From positions 62,001-126,000 of the forward strand of contig CALGAW010000022.1 of assembly GCA_937959115.1 (NCBI GenBank): a stretch of DNA of 64,000 bases, in the 5' to 3' direction. This document shows, in pieces, positions 18,749 through 26,811 of the stretch; within the stretch, counting starts at the first letter, position 1, and every line of letters begins with the position of its first letter. Source of the DNA: an uncultured Saprospiraceae bacterium (lineage in GTDB: Bacteria; Bacteroidota; Bacteroidia; Chitinophagales; Saprospiraceae). The translations under genes were made by a program, and so were the position numbers. The notes under the pieces are model-generated. The model saw nothing but the letters and a program-made list of their open reading frames with translations. It did not search any database and had not been told where the DNA came from.

Positions 18749-18763
18749 TGAGGTAATACCTCA
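18749..18763. promoter_or_regulatory. 15-bp perfect palindrome upstream of rbfA
   Basis: TGAGGTA-A-TACCTCA is an exact inverted repeat around one central A, 52 bases before the rbfA ATG. It is a candidate operator; no regulator is identified and its effect is unknown. Confidence 0.4.
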
Positions 18764-18815
18764 ATTCAACCCATAAATTAAATGCAGTTTTAATTGTTAA
18801 CAACAATAGATAGAA

Positions 18816-19220
18816 ATGGCCTCAACTAAAAGAATGAATCAGATCGCAGCTACCATTCAACGAGAATTGAGCACTGTGCTGCGACAGGAAGGACCGTACA
18901 TTTATGGAAGAGCACTGGTGACAGTGACAAATGTAAGTATGACGCCAGACCTAGGACTTGCTAGAGTGTATCTGAGTGTTTATAATGTAGAAGATAAGGC
19001 ATCAGTGGTAGAGATGGTGAGAAGAGAGCTGAAGCGCATAAGACAGTCGCTAGCACACCGAGTTCGCAAACAAATGCGTAGAGTGCCGCTACTTGAGTTT
19101 TATGAAGATGATACGCTCGATGAAATGTACCGACTAAGAGAAGTTTTTAACCGGCTAGAATCTGATAAGCCTGCAGATAATAGTCAGGAAGACACAACTG
19201 ACAATGAACCTGCCGTTTAA
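18816..19220 (+). CDS. rbfA: Ribosome-binding factor A
   Basis: 134 residues matching RbfA: KRMNQIAATIQRELSTVLRQ, then the type-II KH core VTVTNVSMTPDLGLARVYLSV and the helix RQSLAHRVRKQMRRVPLLEFYEDDTLDE. RbfA binds the 30S subunit near the 16S 5' helix and helps late maturation, especially in the cold. The acidic tail (DNSQEDTTDNEPAV) overlaps the next gene by 17 bases, suggesting translational coupling with the LolE-like permease. Confidence 0.95.
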   Translation: MASTKRMNQIAATIQRELSTVLRQEGPYIYGRALVTVTNVSMTPDLGLARVYLSVYNVEDKASVVEMVRRELKRIRQSLAHRVRKQMRRVPLLEFYEDDTLDEMYRLREVFNRLESDKPADNSQEDTTDNEPAV

Positions 19221-20433
19221 AATAGCCAAGCGGTATCTGTTTTCTAAGAAATCAACCACCGCTATCAATATTATTTCAGGAATCTCAGTACTAGGGATAA
19301 TCGTTTGTACGATTGCCTTGATCCTTATATTATCTGTATTCAACGGATTTGGCGATTTTATTGGAGGTCTGTATGATGCCTTTAATCCTGATGTAAAAAT
19401 AACACCGCAAACAGGTAAAGTCTTTGTGCCTAAACAGCAAAACCTCAAAGCAATTAGTAACTTGGAAGGGGTGTTGAGCCTATCGAAAACGCTAGAAGAA
19501 AATGCGATGTTTGAATATGGGCAAAACAATGATTTCGGAATCATAAAAGGAGTTGACCAATACTACAAAGAAGTAACCGCAATTGACACCTCTCTCGTAA
19601 GGGGAAACTACGCACTAAAAGACGGTAATATCAACTATGCGATTCTAGGCCAAGGCGTAGAAGGCAAGCTTGCAGTCAATATACGAGATGCGTTTCGGTC
19701 ATTATCCGTCTACATGCCTCGTCGAACGGCAAGCTCCGCTCTCATGAGTAATCCGTTGAAAAAGAAAAGCCTTGTCCCTGCAGGCACATTTGCAATCTAC
19801 CAAAGTGATTTTGATGATCAGTACGTATTGGTCTCCCTTGACTTTATAAGCGATTTGCTGAGTTATAAGGATGGAGAAATCAGTGCTCTAGAGATCAAGC
19901 TTGATCCCAATGTGAATACCACAACTACAATTGCAACTATTAAAAACATCATGGGCAGTGATTATGAAGTGAAAGATCGCTATGAGCAAGACGAGGCCTT
20001 CTTCCGCATCATGAAATTAGAAAAATGGATGGCTTACATCATATTGACCTTTACCTTGCTACTTGTCGCGTTTAACATGATCGGTAGCTTGTGGATGTTG
20101 GTGATCGAGAAGAAGCACGACATTTCAGTACTCAAATCACTTGGCGCAACGCCCAATATGGTAAGAACGATCTTCCTTTCAGAAGGCACGATGCTTACGT
20201 TGATCGGGTTGGTGATCGGATTTGTGATTGCTACGTTGCTCGTCGTATTACAGCAGCAGTTTAGCATTGTTTCCTTACAAGGTGGTGACGCATTTATTGT
20301 AGAAGCTTATCCTGTAAGCATGCGTCTGGCCGACTTTGTGCTCATATTCTTTACCGTTCTAGTGATCGGATTGCTTGCGAGTTGGTTGCCTGCTGTTCGG
20401 GCATCGCGGATTCCTGCTATTGTAAGAGAGTAG
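19204..20433 (+). CDS. FtsX/LolE-like ABC transporter permease
   Basis: 409 residues. N-terminal membrane helix (about 20-45, ISGISVLGIIVCTIALILILSVF), a periplasmic MacB-like domain (about 50-265), then three C-terminal helices (about 275-300, 325-350, 375-395) that make up the FtsX domain with the LKSLGATPNMVRTIFLSEG coupling segment. Members work with a separate ATPase, as in LolCDE lipoprotein release. The ATPase gene is not in the neighbourhood. The start overlaps rbfA, an arrangement common in Bacteroidota. Confidence 0.88.
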   Translation: MNLPFKIAKRYLFSKKSTTAINIISGISVLGIIVCTIALILILSVFNGFGDFIGGLYDAFNPDVKITPQTGKVFVPKQQNLKAISNLEGVLSLSKTLEENAMFEYGQNNDFGIIKGVDQYYKEVTAIDTSLVRGNYALKDGNINYAILGQGVEGKLAVNIRDAFRSLSVYMPRRTASSALMSNPLKKKSLVPAGTFAIYQSDFDDQYVLVSLDFISDLLSYKDGEISALEIKLDPNVNTTTTIATIKNIMGSDYEVKDRYEQDEAFFRIMKLEKWMAYIILTFTLLLVAFNMIGSLWMLVIEKKHDISVLKSLGATPNMVRTIFLSEGTMLTLIGLVIGFVIATLLVVLQQQFSIVSLQGGDAFIVEAYPVSMRLADFVLIFFTVLVIGLLASWLPAVRASRIPAIVRE

Positions 20434-20447
20434 GCATTGATTCTCAG

Positions 20448-20966
20448 TTACTCTCCACCTTTAAGCGGATCTCCATCTTTCTCTAAAGCAAGGCATTTTT
20501 CTACAGTATGGTTAAACACTTCAGGTATTTGTTCTTGGAATAAGGCTTTTGTCTTTGGGTAATGTTCTGAAACCTGCTTGCAGTAGGCACATGTCTTCAC
20601 ATAATCAAGGGTGATCGCTTTCTGAAAGGCGGATTCGATTTTCTGTTTTTCTCCTCTTAGTTTTATCAGTGCCATTGATAGATTCCAGTAATCTCCAGCA
20701 AGTTGGGTTTCTTCTTTGAACGCTTGCTTCACATCACCAAGGATAAGCAGTCCCCGTTCGTAGTCTGCTCTTGGGATAACTCCGTCATGCTCCCCTGGCT
20801 CATAATTGAGGACAAATTCTTTGAGGTCCGTAACCAGAGTGACTTGTTGTTGATCGGTTGTAGTTGTGGCTTCTGTTTTCTGAGTATCTGTGGACTTAGT
20901 AACAGCGTTTTTTGAATTGCAGGAGAAAACAAAGAACAGGATACTTAAAAAAGGTAGATATTTCAT
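20448..20966 (-). CDS. Small lipoprotein of unknown function
   Basis: 172 residues. The signal ends in a lipobox (FFVFSC, Cys about 16) followed by Asn-Ser-Lys, so it should be lipidated. A Thr/Gln-rich linker (about 25-45) leads into a helical domain (about 50-160) with a TPR-like rhythm (GDYWNLSMALIKLRGEKQKIESAFQKAI). It contains CAYC and another Cys near the end. I cannot assign a family. Confidence 0.7.
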   Translation of the reverse strand: MKYLPFLSILFFVFSCNSKNAVTKSTDTQKTEATTTTDQQQVTLVTDLKEFVLNYEPGEHDGVIPRADYERGLLILGDVKQAFKEETQLAGDYWNLSMALIKLRGEKQKIESAFQKAITLDYVKTCAYCKQVSEHYPKTKALFQEQIPEVFNHTVEKCLALEKDGDPLKGGE

Positions 20967-21192
20967 TAGATCTAATTTTTAGTAAAAATAGTAAAACTAA
21001 TGGATAGTTGATAATTGGCAATATTGCCGTACCAAATATTTCAACTAAACTATCTTCTACAAATTTGTTCATAGGAGGTTGTATTGGAATTTGCCACTTC
21101 GAAAACGACTGATAAGGCTTATTAAAGTATTTAAAAAATTGAACATTCATATACAATAGTTGTTGCAATTGAATTATAATAGGCACATTAAC

Positions 21193-21200
21193 TACCTTTG
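21193..21200 (+). promoter_or_regulatory. -7 promoter element of the hydrolase gene
   Basis: TACCTTTG fits TAnnTTTG exactly and lies 35 bases before the ATG at 21236. A TTG begins 24 bases upstream (21-nt spacer), slightly longer than the usual 19. Confidence 0.45.
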
Positions 21201-21235
21201 TATAAGAATTCATACAGAACTACAATCGTGTATCC

Positions 21236-21979
21236 ATGAAAAACTTTCTTGCCCTGCTCGCTTTATGCCTTTGTTTCTCTTGCAGCTATCTTCCTGAAGA
21301 GATTGATGCTCATGCTGACTTATTACTTGAAGAAACTCCAGATTACATTTCGCTTTCTCCGATAAACGGAGTGAATAAATCAACTGGAATCGTGTTTTAT
21401 CCTGGTGGACTAGTAGATCCACATGCCTACATTGAATCATTCAAAGATTTTGTGATTACGGATGAACGCCAAGTCGTTATTATGAAAGTTTCAGCAAATT
21501 TGGCGATACTAAACAATGCAAAAGCACATAGCTATATTGATCATTTTGAGGATGTGACAGACTGGGTTATCGGTGGTCATTCCCTCGGTGGTTCTGTTGC
21601 GTGTATGGATGCTGCTTCTCATCAAGACGCCTACAAGGGATTGTTTGTGTTAGATGCTTATTCCGTTTCTGATTTATCAAGCTGGCAAGCTCCTGTGATG
21701 GTGATTACAGCAAGCTTTGATCCTGTTGAAGACAAAAAGTATATTGAAAATGAAGGAAATCTACCTCCACGGCTAGACCTTGGTAGTATCAGTGATATTC
21801 CCTCAAGTGGCAGCAGTGGACAAACGTTGACTTATAACATCTTTGGAGCGAACCATGCACAGTTTGGAAATTACGGTGTACAGAAAGGCGATAATGTAGC
21901 AAAGATTAGTGCGAAGGATCAACAGTCATTCGTCCGTGATCTACTCCGAGCGTTTTTTATTGCTAATAACTTACTATAA
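21236..21979 (+). CDS. Lipoprotein alpha/beta hydrolase (hydrolase_5-like)
   Basis: 247 residues. A short signal with lipobox LCFSC predicts a lipoprotein. The alpha/beta-hydrolase fold is clear: oxyanion-side strand GIVFYPGGLVDPHAY, nucleophile elbow GGHSLGG with Ser116, likely acid Asp162 (TASFDPVE), and His207 (GANHAQFG). It resembles the alpha/beta hydrolase fold-5 family, which contains esterases and carboxylic-ester lipases. Substrate unknown. It is followed after 46 bases by the small barrel-like protein. Confidence 0.85.
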   Translation: MKNFLALLALCLCFSCSYLPEEIDAHADLLLEETPDYISLSPINGVNKSTGIVFYPGGLVDPHAYIESFKDFVITDERQVVIMKVSANLAILNNAKAHSYIDHFEDVTDWVIGGHSLGGSVACMDAASHQDAYKGLFVLDAYSVSDLSSWQAPVMVITASFDPVEDKKYIENEGNLPPRLDLGSISDIPSSGSSGQTLTYNIFGANHAQFGNYGVQKGDNVAKISAKDQQSFVRDLLRAFFIANNLL

Positions 21980-22025
21980 TTCCTAGAAATCCAATTCGTC
22001 CTTTCAACTCATATCTTGCATTACA

Positions 22026-22571
22026 ATGAAACTACTTTTTTACTTTTTATTAATGTTCTGTTCCATCGCTACCCTTGAAGCTCAGCAAATCGGGCTTCAT
22101 CTCAAATCATTTCCTGGCGTTGCTTATTCAGGAGACGGTGGTGGATTTTATGGTGGTGGTGGTTTTGAGTTACAATATCAACACGAATTAGGAAAAAACA
22201 GAGTAAGAGCCGCACTAGAATATCGAATGGTAGATTGGGGAAATCAGACAGGACTCAACCTAGGATACAACATTGCCTACTGGCAAAAAAAAGAATGGCG
22301 CGTATCAGGGACATCTGGCCTACAGCTTGGCCTTGCCTTATTCAGAGAAAAGCCACTGTTTGCCTGGGCACTAGAGTACACCCCAGAAATAGAATGGCAA
22401 TCTGCTAAACGCTTCTTCGCTAACTTGAGTCTAGGAGTTCGCTATACAAATAGCCCACCGTATAAAAATTTCGGTGCAATAAATTCCGTATTTGAGATCC
22501 CTATAACGATTGGATTTGGTTTTAAATTGGGAAAGAAAACAAAAGAAGTAGAGCGCAGTGAAGGGTATTAA
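22026..22571 (+). CDS. Putative outer-membrane beta-barrel protein
   Basis: 181 residues with a signal peptide (LLFYFLLMFCSIATLEAQQ). The rest alternates polar and aromatic residues in strand-length runs (RVRAALEYRMVDWG, WRVSGTSGLQLGLALF, RFFANLSLGVRYTN, IPITIGFGFKLG), fitting a small 8-stranded barrel. A Gly-rich loop GDGGGFYGGGG lies near residue 40. No family is recognised; function unknown. Confidence 0.65.
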   Translation: MKLLFYFLLMFCSIATLEAQQIGLHLKSFPGVAYSGDGGGFYGGGGFELQYQHELGKNRVRAALEYRMVDWGNQTGLNLGYNIAYWQKKEWRVSGTSGLQLGLALFREKPLFAWALEYTPEIEWQSAKRFFANLSLGVRYTNSPPYKNFGAINSVFEIPITIGFGFKLGKKTKEVERSEGY

Positions 22572-22626
22572 GGTTACAATCAAAGATGTTAGAAATCCTA
22601 ATTCAGCATTGCACAACTCACAGATC

Positions 22627-25600
22627 CTACTTGACGGTATAAATCAATTGCTTATCAGTTCGTGCTGCACTTGAGATAAAAGGTTTTTGAATGGCCAAAA
22701 CAGATCCGTCAATCCGCTTGTTTCTAGCCTCTACTAGTTCTGGAACCTTACTTTCTAGTATACCTGCTAATTTACTCACAGTCATCCCTTTATCGAAGAT
22801 GTTATCTTTTAAGATTTTCATCAATGCGCTTGATTCCCATTGCTTATCTTCATATGACACCTGATTGCTTCTACAAGAGACGATACTAGACAATTCTCCT
22901 TCTTTAGAAAGAATATCAAGTAATCCCTTATTAGAATACTGACTCGAGCTCTTTTGCTTTTCTAGAGGGTTAATCCCCTTGTCTTTCGCGCCCAGCTTAC
23001 TCACATCCATCACCAACAAATTTCGACAAGGCAATCGTCTCAACACTGGGAGAATATCCGCCTTAAAGTTTATAATATTGTCATTGGGCTTAGTCATATC
23101 GTAGTCGGAGCCCATTAAAAAATAGTTGCCTTTTTCTGTTTTTCCGTGTCCAGTAAAATAAATGATCACATAATCAGTTGCTTGAATATTGTTGTACCCT
23201 ACCAAACTCTCAAATGCTTGTTTGATCCTTGGAGCGCTCGCATTGAAGCTACCTGTGATCTTATCATCAGCAAATATGGTGGTTTTCACCTTTCCAAATA
23301 TCTTTCCTTGCTGTCTTTCCATGATTGCTCCAAGCAAGCGAGCATCTTTTCTATTGTATTCAAGTTCCCAGCTTTTTGGTGCAATTGCCAATACATAAAG
23401 GTTTGGCTTGGGTGGAGAAAATCGTACTAGATGAGGAATCGACTTTTTTGTCCCAGCAGCATTTGTTACCACCACTTCAATTCGATTCATTCCTGGAATC
23501 AACTCTAAGATATTACTGTAATACTGAGAATATTCGATATCCTTTCCTTCTCCTTCTACCGATCCTGCATCATTGGTATATTCGCTTTCAAGCATTCCTT
23601 TGACCTCAGTGCCATTCAATAAGATCGAAAAATTTTGTCGGTCAAGTGTCGCATCAGAAACGGCTTTAACTTCAATAGGATAGTTGCGTTTCGACACCTT
23701 AGCTGCAGTCGTACTTCCAACATTAACCATCGGTTTTTCCCAGTTGACATTCAGCATTTTACTCACTAGCGGCGGCGCTTCCTCAAGCAAGATGGAAATG
23801 GCTTGCTCTGTACCATATCGGTCACTCCCGTTTTCAGTCACAATACAATTGACATAAACTTCCGTTTCCTGATAGAATTGATCAATTTTAAAGGCAAAGT
23901 CTACATCCCAATCTTCTTTCCGCACGAGTTCTTCCTTGACAAATATTGACTTTGAAAGAGTCGTTATTCCAGTAGGCGTAACAAATTCTACGGTAACATT
24001 TTTCCCAGGCATTTTTCCAATGTTTTTCAACTTAATTGAAAAGTCCACAGTGTGTCCACGATCAATTTCTTTTTGTTCCCTTCCGGTAAAACTATACTCT
24101 TTAATACTTAGAATGGGGGTTTCGGAAAGAATGGTAAAGACGTACGGCTCAATCTCATTTTTACCTGCATCATTGAAGGCAATTTCAAAATCAACGGATG
24201 TTCCCGCAAGATCCTCCAATGAGTTGAGTGGAATACCAAGCGTTCTGGTTTCGCCTGGTTTGATCGATCCTAAATAACTTGATTTTGTATAAGAAACGAC
24301 TTCTTCATCAATATCACCTTCTACAGTTGCTTTTAGGTTGTAACACACACCAGTTCCCTCATTCTTAACCTCAACAGACACTAATGCTGTTTCCTCAGCA
24401 TCTAAGTATCCATTCCTGTTTTCATCCTTAAATTCGTAATTCGTCACGACAATTTTGGGGATGTATTTTTCTATAGGAACACCTTCTGTTTTTACTTTAA
24501 CCGCCCAAACCCCCTTGTCTGATTTGGTTTTAAAGTCGGTTCGCCCAACAACAACGACAGATCCGTCATACAACTGGACCATTTTCTGAGCATAGTCATT
24601 CCGTTTGCCCCCTAAATAGATTGGGTCTTCTTTTCTCAATTGTACACCTGAAGTATCTGCCTTAAACAATTGAATTTGGGTGGTCACAGCACTCCCCGAC
24701 CACGAGTAGGTAGTTCCAGCCATTAGAAAATTGCCGTGTAGGGTTTGGAGGATTGCATTTCCGATGTCGTCATTTGATTTCCCGTACGTCAGATCTTTCA
24801 GTACATTTCCTTCAGCATCAGACACTTGTAGCCACATATCTTGTTTCCCGGCGCCTTTTGACCTAGTAAATCCGAACACTGCAATCTGGTCTTCACGAGT
24901 CACTGCAAGGTCATAGGGTTCATCCCATTCTCCACCTCCGCTAAATCGATGCCAGATGGTTTCACCATCACTGTCCGTGCGCATGATCCACACATCTGCA
25001 TTTTTAGCGTCTTCTGACTTTGTCACACCTGTCATGACTAGATCACCTTCATAAGTTTCTTTGATGGCTGCTGCTTGGTCTATCGTACTTCCGCCGTATT
25101 TCTTTTCCCAAATCATCTTCCCTTTTCGTTCGGGGTCTACCTTGATGAGCCACATATCCTGTCGGCCTTTATTGAGAGACTTATAGCCAACCATTACTAG
25201 GTTACCGTCTTGGGTTTGCACCATATCAGTAAACTCATCATCTGAGAAGCTTCCGTAGTTTTTTTGCCAGATGAACTTACCTTCCTTGTCAAATTTTACT
25301 AGCCAGCCATCCTTTCCACCTTTTGACTTAGATTCTGAATAGCCTGCTACGTAGTAGTGACCATCAATACTTTCTATAATAGACTTGAAACCATCGTTTT
25401 TATTTCCGCCTGTAAATTTCTTGAATTTTGTGTTCCCGTCACGATCTAGGATGAAAAGGCATCCTTGCTTGTCTCCTTCAGTAATTTCTCCAACTACTAA
25501 TACATCTCCATCCTTATTTTGAATAACATCATAGGCCATATCAGATCCAGACCCTCCAAAGGTTCTGTTCCAATCAATGGAATCTAATTTCTGTGCCTGA

Positions 25601-25653
25601 AGATTGAGAACGAAAAAGAAGAAAAGGCTTAAAACACTAGTTAATTTACCCAA
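22627..25653 (-). CDS. Secreted seven-blade propeller protein with a degenerate caspase (C14-fold) domain
   Basis: 1008 residues with a signal peptide (LTSVLSLFFFFVLNLQAQ). Residues about 25-400 hold seven propeller-type units (FGGSGSDMAYDVIQNKDGDV, YGSFSDDEFTDMVQTQDGNL, YGGSTIDQAAAIKETYEGDL and others). Residues about 400-700 look like CARDB/Ig-type domains (TNYEFKDENRNGYLDAEE starts with an EF-type acidic loop). Residues about 755-1000 form a caspase-like fold. The catalytic His is present (YFTGHGK, His836). Where family C14 has the DACxSG cysteine, this protein reads MDVSKLG with Ser885, so peptidase activity is unlikely. Other C14 features remain (LYVLAIAP, YVIIYFTG, FLMGSDYD, LSSIVSCRSNQVSYE). 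It lies downstream of the SprB and SprF-like genes on the same strand, 119 bases after the SprF-like stop. Confidence 0.83.
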   Translation of the reverse strand: MGKLTSVLSLFFFFVLNLQAQKLDSIDWNRTFGGSGSDMAYDVIQNKDGDVLVVGEITEGDKQGCLFILDRDGNTKFKKFTGGNKNDGFKSIIESIDGHYYVAGYSESKSKGGKDGWLVKFDKEGKFIWQKNYGSFSDDEFTDMVQTQDGNLVMVGYKSLNKGRQDMWLIKVDPERKGKMIWEKKYGGSTIDQAAAIKETYEGDLVMTGVTKSEDAKNADVWIMRTDSDGETIWHRFSGGGEWDEPYDLAVTREDQIAVFGFTRSKGAGKQDMWLQVSDAEGNVLKDLTYGKSNDDIGNAILQTLHGNFLMAGTTYSWSGSAVTTQIQLFKADTSGVQLRKEDPIYLGGKRNDYAQKMVQLYDGSVVVVGRTDFKTKSDKGVWAVKVKTEGVPIEKYIPKIVVTNYEFKDENRNGYLDAEETALVSVEVKNEGTGVCYNLKATVEGDIDEEVVSYTKSSYLGSIKPGETRTLGIPLNSLEDLAGTSVDFEIAFNDAGKNEIEPYVFTILSETPILSIKEYSFTGREQKEIDRGHTVDFSIKLKNIGKMPGKNVTVEFVTPTGITTLSKSIFVKEELVRKEDWDVDFAFKIDQFYQETEVYVNCIVTENGSDRYGTEQAISILLEEAPPLVSKMLNVNWEKPMVNVGSTTAAKVSKRNYPIEVKAVSDATLDRQNFSILLNGTEVKGMLESEYTNDAGSVEGEGKDIEYSQYYSNILELIPGMNRIEVVVTNAAGTKKSIPHLVRFSPPKPNLYVLAIAPKSWELEYNRKDARLLGAIMERQQGKIFGKVKTTIFADDKITGSFNASAPRIKQAFESLVGYNNIQATDYVIIYFTGHGKTEKGNYFLMGSDYDMTKPNDNIINFKADILPVLRRLPCRNLLVMDVSKLGAKDKGINPLEKQKSSSQYSNKGLLDILSKEGELSSIVSCRSNQVSYEDKQWESSALMKILKDNIFDKGMTVSKLAGILESKVPELVEARNKRIDGSVLAIQKPFISSAARTDKQLIYTVK

Positions 25654-25772
25654 GCTATCGAATTTAATTAATTGAAAATTATTCTATGAAAATTATTTAC
25701 TTACGAACCAAAATCATTCCTAAAAATATAAGTAAAACATTTTCAACGATCAAACTTTCAACTTTCAATTAT

Positions 25773-26756
25773 TTAATCGCTATTATCCAACATGTAGGTT
25801 AAATTGACTTCTCCTGAAGGACCAAAATTGGGACCGTATTCCTGAAAGGGATAACTAAACGTGAATCCTATTTTAATTTCAGCATCATTTTCATTTCCAC
25901 CATTAACAAGGTTGATTGGAATTACTCCAAATTCTCCATGTATGATTTGTGCAGTAGAAAATCCAAAACCAATCCAGCCTTGCTTTTTATATTGAATAAC
26001 TAAATTACCATCTAGATTAAATGGGGCATTCGGAGAATACTTAGCAAAAACAGTAGGTCTGAATTTTAATAAATCTAACCCAAAGTTTCCTCCAGCAACA
26101 CCGTAAAAGTGTTGAGCTCGCTTAATATAAATATTTCCATCAGGAGTTTTAAATTGAAGATTTAACCCAAGAGATTGAGGGGAGGACACCCCAACAAAAA
26201 AGCCTTGATTACTGCTAAATTCATTGTAGAAAAAGATACCTCCACCAAAATCAGGGAAATAACGTGTCTGGTTTTGTTGCAATTCTGGATCATTCGGATC
26301 AGTTCCAACCAGCCTTAGGACATTGGCTCGGTATTGAACAACACCACCACTTGCTCCAATTGACAAGTAAGTTCCTCCTGATCGGCCTGTAAGATCTAGA
26401 ATGTAGGAAAATCGACCAAAAAGTCCTAGGAAACCTGTAGGTCCAGTTTGATCATTAATTAGGGTTGCCCCAGCATTACACAAACACCAATCAAACGATT
26501 CATCATAATCACTCAACATGTTGTCGAATCTTACAATTTGAGTAACGGGCGCATCTTTCAATCCCATCCCTAACCACTGATATCGATACGTTGCTCCTGC
26601 ATATAGCGAATACTTATCAAATTGATAATCAATATATAACGCTGCTGGATTAACAAAGGTCAGGTTTTCATGATAGCGCGCAAAAGTAGGTTGTTGTTGT
26701 GCGGTAATCGTACCATACAACAAAACGAAAGCTAGTAAAAAGATAAACTGTTTCAT
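25773..26756 (-). CDS. PorP/SprF family type IX secretion-associated outer-membrane protein
   Basis: 327 residues with a signal peptide (FIFLLAFVLLYGTITAQQ). The mature start QQPTFARYHENLTFVNPAALYID is the PorP/SprF hallmark, and the rest is barrel-like (YSLYAGATYRYQWLGM, LYFFYNEFSSNQGFFVGVS-type strands). SprF of Flavobacterium johnsoniae is needed to expose SprB at the cell surface, and PorP/SprF proteins act as anchors for T9SS type B substrates. Its place 55 bases after the SprB-like gene matches the sprB-sprF pairing exactly. Confidence 0.92.
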   Translation of the reverse strand: MKQFIFLLAFVLLYGTITAQQQPTFARYHENLTFVNPAALYIDYQFDKYSLYAGATYRYQWLGMGLKDAPVTQIVRFDNMLSDYDESFDWCLCNAGATLINDQTGPTGFLGLFGRFSYILDLTGRSGGTYLSIGASGGVVQYRANVLRLVGTDPNDPELQQNQTRYFPDFGGGIFFYNEFSSNQGFFVGVSSPQSLGLNLQFKTPDGNIYIKRAQHFYGVAGGNFGLDLLKFRPTVFAKYSPNAPFNLDGNLVIQYKKQGWIGFGFSTAQIIHGEFGVIPINLVNGGNENDAEIKIGFTFSYPFQEYGPNFGPSGEVNLTYMLDNSD

Positions 26757-26811
26757 GACTTGGATTTAACTGTTTTTCGCGGTTTGCTTTTCAAAATAAC
26801 TCTAATTTCTA

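Noticed and set aside
22627-25653. Active caspase/metacaspase
   Set aside because: The catalytic Cys position is Ser.
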